Shown here piece after piece: positions 48,400-64,000 of a stretch of 64,000 nt of DNA. Where the stretch lies: positions 1,426,001 to 1,490,000 of the forward strand of contig CAVNZM010000004.1 in assembly GCA_963693365.1 (NCBI GenBank). The letters are read 5' to 3'. The translations under genes were made by a program, and so were the position numbers. How positions within the stretch are numbered: the first letter of the stretch is position 1; every line of letters starts with the position of its first letter. Source of the stretch: Amoebidium appalachense (taxonomy: Eukaryota > Ichthyosporea). A model generated the notes under the pieces. That model made no database searches. It was not told where the DNA came from and saw only the letters and a list, made by a program, of their open reading frames with translations.

Positions 48400-51300
48400 C
48401 TATAATTTTGTAGTGATGTGTTTCTCAAGCCAATCAATACATCTAATAAACAGGTCGTAGTTACGCGTGTTTAGTATAAAATCAAGGATGTTGTAATTTA
48501 CAGGTAGGCTATCTTTCTGGGTGTCTGTTGTGAATGTGACGTGTGTGTGTTGCGGTATTATGTGGTCTATCAAACTACATTTGGCGATACATGACCGGTT
48601 AAACTGGTGTGTGTGTGTGTTGTTTGGGCATGCAAATGATGCCACCTTATACTTATTAGATCTCCACTGTATAGCACGTGTACAGTAAAAGCGTGGTAAT
48701 TGATCAATAATACCATCAGCTAGAGAAAGACCAGTTCTACAGGAAGGTAATATGTATTTAGGTGTTATACACTTGCGAGTGCCATATTTGGCAATATGGT
48801 TGAGGCGGTCAGTATATATAAAACGAGACATAAGGCTTAGTTTTTCAAGGTGTATGCTTTCATCGGGTCTAGTGTCGTGTGGTATCTTTTTCCATTTGTT
48901 ATATTGCGTGATTATCTTGTGATTGTGTACATGTTTAATAAGTAAGTGGCAGTCCAAAGTCACACACACACTATTGCGGGGTTTATTTGTATTTGTGCCC
49001 AGGGGAGAAGGGGAGAGAGAGGGGAGGAAAGAGGGGAGAGGTGAGGAGGGGACAGGTCGGATAGAGAAGAGAGGGTGGGAGGGCAAATACTTCTTTAAGC
49101 GGCTTATGTGCTTATTGAATTTCAACGCGAGATAGGATACTCTAGCAGCTATTGGGACCAGACCATATATCGAGAGCGTTACAGGCCCAGGTTTACAACA
49201 GTTGTTAGATAGAAAGGAGGCAACTTCTGCTTCAAGGAAATTTGCCAAGGGTTTAAGCGCTCTAGTTCTCTCTTTCTTGATCCAAGCGGCGAGAAGGGGT
49301 AAACCATATTCACATGCCGGGAAGACAAAAGTGCGAATAAATGTAAGTCTAATAGAAGGATAGAAGGATGGAGGGGTGTGTCTTTAAAAATATTAGCCGA
49401 GAAGAAAGCTAACCGCTTACGAGCCAACTCTACCCTCTTTTCGACCATATGGGGAAACATAACACCAACAGAATCAACCGGAACACCAAGATATTTGTAT
49501 TCTGGAACTATAGGTACAGGTTTAGATGATAATGTAAATGTGTGTAAATTGTTAGCTATATCAGGTACAAGAACACCACATTTGTCTATGTTAAGGATCA
49601 TAAGGTTTGCCTTGCACCACTCTGACACTACATCGAACAATCTTTGCAGGCGTCTAGGGGTACGGGCAAGGAGGGACAGATCATCAGCATAGAGAAGTGC
49701 AGGCGGAAAGTTATTAATAGGGTCATCGTTTTCGGCGTAAATCTTGACAGCCAAATCATCTATAAATAGGTTAAACAAAAAGGGGCTAAGCAATGAACCC
49801 TGCAAGACACCTCTAGTACGAGCAAAACCATATGAAAGATGCCCATTAACCACAGCTCTACCATAGGTTTGAGACAAGAGTGCTTCTAACAGAACACCAA
49901 TGCAGTGTGGTACACCCCGTGCAGCAAGCTTTTCCCATAGGAGACCAGGGGAGACAGAATCGTAAGCAGTTTTCCAATCAATAAAGCCAACATATTGTGC
50001 ACCAACTTGCATAGAATCGTGCAGTGCCATTATTTGAACATAACATGAATTGTTTTTACGAAAAGCGGATTGGCATGGGTGTATGTGAAGAATAGATTGA
50101 AACCTAGGGTGATGTGCAAATAACCTAAGTAAGCAAGCTTCAAAGAATCTACGAACAACCTGGGTTAGTGTAATGGGGCGAAAGGATGATATGGGGCCCT
50201 CAGAGTCCTTCTTAACTATGGGGATCACTAAGGTATCTAACCAAGATGACGGGACATGTCCACATTTAACACACCAAGAAAAGAGAGAGCTTAACATGAT
50301 AGTAAGATCAGGTTTAATAGCACGATCACTTTCCTTTTGTGGGTAGGAGGGAACAAGGATTTTAAGAAACCCAGCAGGGAGTCCATCAGGTCCACAAGAC
50401 TTACTAGAGCTATAACTAGATATCACAGACCATATGGCATCGGGACTGAAAAAGGGGAGGATCGATTCTATGGGGATAGATGGGTCTACAGGCCACATAA
50501 TAGGTTTCTGGGCGGGGGTCCTATCTTTAAACAGTTCCGAGAAATACTTATCAGAGTCTATGAGGGGGTCTCCAGTGGTATCACCAATAATACGAGCAGG
50601 GGGGCCAAATCGATTCATACTAGCAAGCCGGCGCAAGCTTTCCTTTTGAGACAGGGGTTCACCTAGTCTAGCGGGAGTGGTGTTTGGTAACAAGAGAGCA
50701 TCGGGATATTCCTTCCTACCACCGCCAGCATAATCACCGAGATCTATCAAATCATCAACAATAAAGTTAGTGCATGTATCTAGTACGAGATGTGAATCTG
50801 GCCTGGCTTGTGCAGATTCTAATAGGCGCATATATATAGGGTGTTTCGTAGCATAGCATACACATACATCAACTCTACCCCACTGTGACTTAAGCTGGGA
50901 TAGACGGAGGCGAAAGGTGGGAGGGGGAGGGGGGAGCAGATCAAGGGAGATCTTAGGTAGGAAAAGGATAGGAGAGTGGTCAGATGACCTAGAGAGGTTA
51001 GGAGGGAGAGAGAGTTTTGACATGGTTGATGGCCAAAAGGCCACTCCCCAGTCGGTGTTGTGGGCATGGGATATTTGAGGGAACCGCAAAGTGTGACTTT
51101 GGACATACCTTGCTAAAGGGATAGCACGCTCCGGGGGCTTAGATGGGTACCCGACACTCACTTGCAGTGTGTCTGTGTGGTGGAGTCGCGTGTTAAAATC
51201 ACCTAAAATAACAGTGGACATTGGTAACTGTGACAACTCGTGAGTCAATTCGACAACCGACATAGATGGTGGGTAATATACAAAAGTAAAAACATTAGAA

Positions 51301-51602
51301 AGAAACTCTATAGAAACCGAGAATTCCGTTTTTGCTACCGGTTTGCACTTCACTCTCACGTGTGGTGCGGCAAGTACAATAATGCCTCGGTTTTTCGCGT
51401 AACCGGGGTGTGTGGATGTGTCGACCAATGTAGAGTTGAATTTGTGGTGGTTTTTAAACTGTGTTTCGCAAATCACTGTAAACGTGTGGTTGTTTGTCTG
51501 TTGTTGTATGTAGCTGATTTTATCGTCGAGTGTCCCGGGGGGGAGGCCCTTTTGGGGGCCCAGTGTCCGAGCATTCCAGAAGAAGAAGGATAAATTAGGC
51601 AT
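48400..51602 (-). pseudogene. LINE ORF2 (endonuclease-reverse transcriptase), same 8-bp frame break as copy 1
   Basis: First frame 51602-49179 (807 codons) with endonuclease motifs WNAR, GDFNTR, SDHSPI and reverse transcriptase YADD; second frame 49248-48400. The break is the tandem CCTTCTAT (here AGAAGGATAGAAGGATGG on the plus strand near 49362). Differences from copy 1 are few; for example, Val is replaced by Met before WPVDPS, and Leu by Val in the motif RGLLQGSL. No RNase H domain is visible. Confidence 0.93.
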
Positions 51603-52716
51603 CGGTTTGGTCCGACACCTGTGGGGTTGGTTCCCACTTGTCGCTTACGGGGTCGTATGCACGACCTTCCGCCAGCGCGAACAGTTCGCAGAAGAGCTCG
51701 ATTTCCATCTCGCATCGGCGTTTGCGCTCGAGCAGTTTCTCACCAGAAAACATTGGTTCCTTCGTGTCCGTGTCTATCACGCTCGTAGCATCGTTTTCCA
51801 ACTTTGCGAGGAACTCTTTTGCCTTGCTGATGCGTACACGACAACGTGTGGCGCACGCATTCTTAGCAGACACTTTACGTTCTTTGTCTGCTTTCTGAAT
51901 GTTTTCCGGCGCGCATGGGTCGTAGCTTGGGAGGTGGGTGAAGAAGCTTCCACACCCCTTTGTCGCGTCACGGATGAACGCACGGTTATAGTCGCCCCGT
52001 ACTGCTACTTCCAGCACATCGTATCCAATGAAGGACAGACAAAGGATGCGAGAGCACCGGAAGCCGAGAGCCTTGAAGATGGACCACATGGCCCTGTGTG
52101 GGCGTCTGCCGTGCTTGACTTTGAAATACACCCTCTCGTATTTGGGTGGGATGTTGATGTTACCGTTTGCTTGGGTGTTCCCCTTAGCCGGCGGTTTGGG
52201 AGGGGAGTTGCGGCGGTACTCGTTGCCTGCAAGAATGCTGGCATATGTTTCCTTGGCAATTTGGCGGAGCTCGGGTGTTTTACGAGAGTTCGCATATTCT
52301 AGGAACTCTGCCGGGAGCTGTGCTTCCGGTCCTGTGTTGTTTTGTGTTGGGGTGGAAATGTCTCCGTCGCGAGATGTTTGCTCATGAGTTTTGGGGTTTT
52401 GCGATCCACTAATGTTTAGCTGGGCTGTGAGTGAATCAATGGTGAGCTTGAGTTGGGTATTTTCTGTTTGGAGTTTTTCTATCATGTTCTTGAGTGGTAA
52501 CAGCTCATTTAGCTGTTTCTTAACGAGGGCAAGTTCTGCCAGTACTGTATCAACCGAAAGTTTCGGCATGGTTGTTATTGTGTTTCTACGGAGTGGTGTG
52601 GTGTTATTCTGAATGGGTAGTGTATTGTAAATAGGTGTTGCGCTTAGTCTAAGGCGATGTTTTTCTGGTTGTGCATCTGTGGTAGGTGTATCTGCTGGAC
52701 GTTTTAATGGTCGCAC
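51595..52716 (-). CDS. LINE ORF1 protein
   Basis: 373 residues, intact. Residues about 50-105 form a leucine-rich coiled coil (ELALVKKQLNELLPLKNMIE, then QLKLTIDSLTAQL). The middle is polar and low in complexity. The C-terminal half (YERVYFKVKHGRRPHRAMWS, then RAFIRDATKGC) is basic, with the layout of LINE ORF1 RNA chaperones. In LINEs this product packages the element RNA with ORF2. The stop codon overlaps the ORF2 start in ATGCCTAA. Copy 1 keeps only the end of this frame. Confidence 0.85.
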   Translation of the reverse strand: MRPLKRPADTPTTDAQPEKHRLRLSATPIYNTLPIQNNTTPLRRNTITTMPKLSVDTVLAELALVKKQLNELLPLKNMIEKLQTENTQLKLTIDSLTAQLNISGSQNPKTHEQTSRDGDISTPTQNNTGPEAQLPAEFLEYANSRKTPELRQIAKETYASILAGNEYRRNSPPKPPAKGNTQANGNINIPPKYERVYFKVKHGRRPHRAMWSIFKALGFRCSRILCLSFIGYDVLEVAVRGDYNRAFIRDATKGCGSFFTHLPSYDPCAPENIQKADKERKVSAKNACATRCRVRISKAKEFLAKLENDATSVIDTDTKEPMFSGEKLLERKRRCEMEIELFCELFALAEGRAYDPVSDKWEPTPQVSDQTDA

Positions 52717-52741
52717 ATGTGTGATGGGTGTAGATAAACTT

Positions 52742-53559
52742 CGCGCCGTACGATTGGTTAAAATATTAAGTATTTATTAACTAGATTCATTATGATTGGT
52801 TAGCTAATTAACATTCCGGGGATACCAGCCCCCAGCCCCCAGTGTACGTTGCTATTTTCAGTTCCGAGTTCCGACTCGCTTTCTTTTTGTCTCAAGCAAT
52901 GCTGCAAAGTTTCAATGATATCGTTTAGAAAACCAGAAAACCAGAGGGGGAAAAAAATGAGGGCTGTGCGAAAGCTAATAAACAGAGCAAAATATAGCGC
53001 CCTGATGTTTGAGGTTGCGATTGAATGGTACCTCAAGTTGTAGCCGATCACATAGCAGATTCACACGGCAACTGTGTCAGTCCTCAAAGGGACATCGTAC
53101 GAAACCTTTTGTAGATAACAGTACGAAGCAAGGCCTCCTGTATTTAAAATCTTTGAATTGAACGTGGTAACCTGGTACAGCAAACCCTCCCCCCCCTCCC
53201 CCTCCCCCTCCACTTTCCCTCCCTCCCCCTTCCCCTTCACCCTTCTTCCCCCCCCCCCCCCCCCCTTTCCCTCCCCGTCTTCTTATTCTCCTCTCCACTC
53301 AGTAAAGCAATAAATTGACGCCTGTAAACAACGCTTTTACAGATCCCCTGTGTGTAAGTACTGTAACATACACATGCTTGTACCAGATGATTTCAAGTGC
53401 TTGCGCGTCAGAGCGCATCTTTAATAATGCTGTTGTTTGATGGCCCGGGTGTGAACACACTCCAGCCTCTCTCTTGAGTGTCCGGGTATACGTATGTTCG
53501 TCGTCGAGGCTCCCAGCCTATGGCCCCAAACGGAAATTCCACTAATAGCCGCACACCCA
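52742..53559. other. Spacer between LINE copy 3 and UBA5 3' end
   Basis: Unique sequence plus C runs at 53187-53265. Contains the UBA5 3' UTR. No further gene recognised. Confidence 0.45.
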
Positions 53560-61891
<8,332 letters not shown>

Positions 61892-62324
61892 GGTGCCGGC
61901 TCTAAAAAAGCTACTGTGTTGTTATGATGGCTTGGAAAAGTAGTGGATCTTTCGAACTACATCTCTCAGATACTCCTGAAGCTTCTCTAGACAGTATTGC
62001 AGCGTGAGATATATCGTGTTACATCACCAGTAAGAGTTGTACCAGTGGCTTCAACACGGTTCCAAAGGTTGGTTTTTGTACCTAGAGAACAGGAAGGTTG
62101 TTGGAGCGAGTCGAAGACAATACCGTGATAATGAAGTGCCTTAGATAGTATAGGACTTTAGAAGCCGGCTTGGAAGCTGGTACCAAAACCGAGTGAGCGA
62201 GTGAGGGAGGGAGGGAGGGAGGGAGGGAGGGAGGGAGGGAGGGAGGGAGGGAGGAAGAGGGAGGGAGGGAGGAAGGGGAGAGGAGGGAGGGAGGGAGACC
62301 CCCGGGGGGAGGGGGGGGGGGGAG

Positions 62325-62364
<40 letters not shown>

Positions 62365-63310
62365 GGAGGGGAGGAACTAAAAAAAACTCTTAAACTACGT
62401 AGAAGACCGTGTAGCCCTGGGGAAGGAAAACGAGCCCGCTTGGGAATTTCGGAAAGCCCAGAAGAAACATCCGAAACGGAGCCGAAAGGAAAGGAAGATT
62501 CTTTGGTGTCGGCCGAGCCAATAGGAAACGCGTACGATTGAGGCGCTCCAATCGCACATAAAGATCTCCTTGAGGAGGGATTTAAGATTACCTCTCATCG
62601 TTCCCAATTTGCGATAAGTGGCAACGGTGCCAGTGCAGCAGCCAGTGCCACTGGTCCACACTTGATTACTTTTTGTGCTGCTTTTTAATATTGCACTCTC
62701 TGAATTCGATAAATGGGCTTCTGGCTCTAAAAAGGCACCCTTATATTTATTCTAGTTTAGCAATTACTGTTGTGTCACATCAGGAGACAATAAAGTTTAC
62801 TAAACTTTACTTATGAATTGATAATTGATCGTGAACTGAACAGCTTTTGCAAAGATTGCCCTTTTTTTTAAGATTGACCCCCTGATCTCCTCTTCTAGGA
62901 GGAAACATGCCACCATCATGTGCATCTGCCCTTTTTTTTCACAGCAGCTGCAGAGATTGATAGTTGGTGGTGTGGGTTGGTTGTAGGGGGGGAGATGCTT
63001 TTCGTTGTCGCGCTCTTGTTTTAGATTCGCTCTATAGCGCCAGACCTAGCTGTTTAATTACTGTGGGTTGGAAATAGTTGTTGGTTGCTGATTTGAGGGG
63101 AGAAACTTGTAACGGTGGCGTTATTTCTAAACAGAGTGAAAACCGCATCCCATATAGTAAGCTGGAGATTATCGATAGTAAAACGACAGAACGAGCGTCA
63201 AAAGTATAAAGCAAACATTAACTACCCCTATCCAGCTCATTTCATTGATGGGAAAAAAATACTCATACATACGGCAACGCCATAACGGTGACGTGTTGAG
63301 CAGTTGAAAT
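61892..63310. other. Divergent spacer between UBA5 and the desaturase
   Basis: UBA5 and the desaturase point away from each other, so both promoters lie here. It contains (GGGA)n at 62197-62275 and G runs to 62363, then AT-rich unique sequence. No gene or RNA recognised. Confidence 0.5.
62197..62365 (+). repeat. (GGGA)n and G-run block
   Basis: GAGGGAGG tandem words followed by long G runs; strong potential for G-quadruplex structure in the shared upstream region of UBA5 and the desaturase. Confidence 0.93.
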
Positions 63311-64000
63311 ATGGCGCCGAACAGTGAGAAACGCGCCCTTATGGCAGAACCCATACCAGCGGACCCCATCCCACCCAAACATGCACCAGTTCAGCATGCT
63401 TCGTGGCAAATTCAATTGGCACGCGTCATAGGCCTTCGCTACGTTGAAGATCTTCGGACACTTTTGTGGATTGCCCTTTATTTCGTTGAGTTTTGGTTCA
63501 TGTGGAACTTTGGTGAGTTCCTTTCCTGGCCTGTTTGGCTGGCTGCAATGGTCATCATTTCTACGTTTTCTTTTTCGGGAGCTACCATCACACACAACAC
63601 GATGCACTGCCACATGTTCGACCCACATGAGCATCACCTGCGCAACCGCTTCGTCCACTATGCCCTTACTCTGACATATGGCCATCCCGTAACGGCGTTC
63701 ATTCCCGGCCACAACCTAAGCCACCACAAACACACACAGCTTAGGAAGGACCATATGAGAACGAGCAAACTCCGCTACCGGTGGCATCTCTTGAACCTCA
63801 TCCTTTACCAGCCATCTGTCGCCATGTCTGTGCTAAAGGGAGACCTCGAGTACGCCCTCTTGCAGCGCGACTTGGGTCGCCAGTTTTTCAGCAACCTTAT
63901 GAGCGAATTTGGTTTCTTGTTCGGTGTAACGGCTGCCCTACTCATTCTAAGTGTCAAGAAGTTCACTCTTTACTTTCAAATTCCACATCTTTTTGCCCAG
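63311..64000 (+). CDS. Membrane fatty-acid desaturase family protein, 5' part, open at window end
   Basis: ATG at 63311 opens a frame of 230 codons that runs off the window. Two of the three histidine boxes that bind the di-iron centre are present: HNTMHCH (box 1) and HNLSHH (box 2, in IPGHNLSHHKHTQ), about 33 residues apart. Hydrophobic spans LLWIALYFVEFWFMW and VWLAAMVIISTFSF precede box 1; another, FLFGVTAALLIL, lies near the right edge. The family (PF00487 type) desaturates or hydroxylates lipid acyl chains in the endoplasmic reticulum. No cytochrome b5 domain is seen at the N-terminus. Substrate and regiochemistry cannot be inferred. No intron is evident in the visible part. The region upstream (63000-63310) is AT-rich without simple repeats. 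Confidence 0.88.
   Translation, partial: MAPNSEKRALMAEPIPADPIPPKHAPVQHASWQIQLARVIGLRYVEDLRTLLWIALYFVEFWFMWNFGEFLSWPVWLAAMVIISTFSFSGATITHNTMHCHMFDPHEHHLRNRFVHYALTLTYGHPVTAFIPGHNLSHHKHTQLRKDHMRTSKLRYRWHLLNLILYQPSVAMSVLKGDLEYALLQRDLGRQFFSNLMSEFGFLFGVTAALLILSVKKFTLYFQIPHLFAQ

Larger units (their letters stand above)
48037..52741 (-). mobile_element. LINE copy 3, longest copy, with 8-bp target-site duplication
   Basis: Element body 48045-52733 on the minus strand, flanked by ATAAACTT on both sides (48037-48044 and 52734-52741). It carries ORF1 complete, ORF2 broken by the same 8-bp duplication as copy 1, and the 3' UTR with (CA)n (48331-48390, shown as TG), A run (48243-48292, shown as T) and C run (48092-48103). 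It ends GTAAACCCC like the other copies. Only 17 bases precede the ORF1 ATG, so either the 5' UTR is very short or the copy is slightly truncated. Confidence 0.94.

Overview
The window comes from the nuclear genome of a eukaryote. Genes are split by spliceosomal introns (7, 10, 11, 6 and 10 exons could be joined in phase), two retrotransposon classes are present, and introns and spacers are packed with simple repeats: (TG/CA)n, (CT/GA)n and unusually long G or C homopolymers. A UBA5-type enzyme of the UFM1 pathway argues against most fungi, which lack that pathway. The sequence does not let me name the species; a protist, alga or unicellular relative of animals would fit.

Layout. 1-5028 (-): 5' seven exons of a phospholipase B-like (LAMA/PLBD) hydrolase running off the left edge. 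5.0-8.7 kb: spacer with GGGAAA-rich dispersed repeats and a 41-bp minisatellite. 8739-11093 (+): Ty1/copia gag-protease-integrase cut off before reverse transcriptase. 13166-17098 (+): non-LTR retrotransposon (LINE), copy 1. 17446-24327 (-): 2-oxoglutarate/Fe(II) oxygenase, 11 exons. It is divergent from 24975-30049 (+), a TRMT10 tRNA methyltransferase with 6 exons. 32028-32261 (-): single-exon ZNF706-like zinc finger protein. 33027-34843 (+): 5'-truncated LINE copy 2 with perfect target-site duplications. 37452-37659: a 208-bp TIR element (MITE) with TA duplications. 38422-47533 (-): large DEP-domain protein, about 10 exons. 48045-52733 (-): longest LINE copy, with ORF1 and ORF2. 53560-61891 (-): complete UBA5, 10 exons. 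63311-64000 (+): start of a membrane fatty-acid desaturase running off the right edge.

The host genes are housekeeping or metabolic and do not form one pathway. The most interesting structure is at exon borders. In UBA5 and in TRMT10 the intron/exon acceptor segment has been tandemly copied upstream (five units of 70-74 bp; three units of exactly 53 bp). This gives arrays of decoy 3' splice sites, all of which lead quickly to stop codons. The LINE copies are also informative. Two share the same 8-bp tandem duplication that breaks ORF2, while the truncated copy has the unbroken frame. All three carry (CA)n, poly(A) and poly(C) tracts inside the 3' untranslated region.
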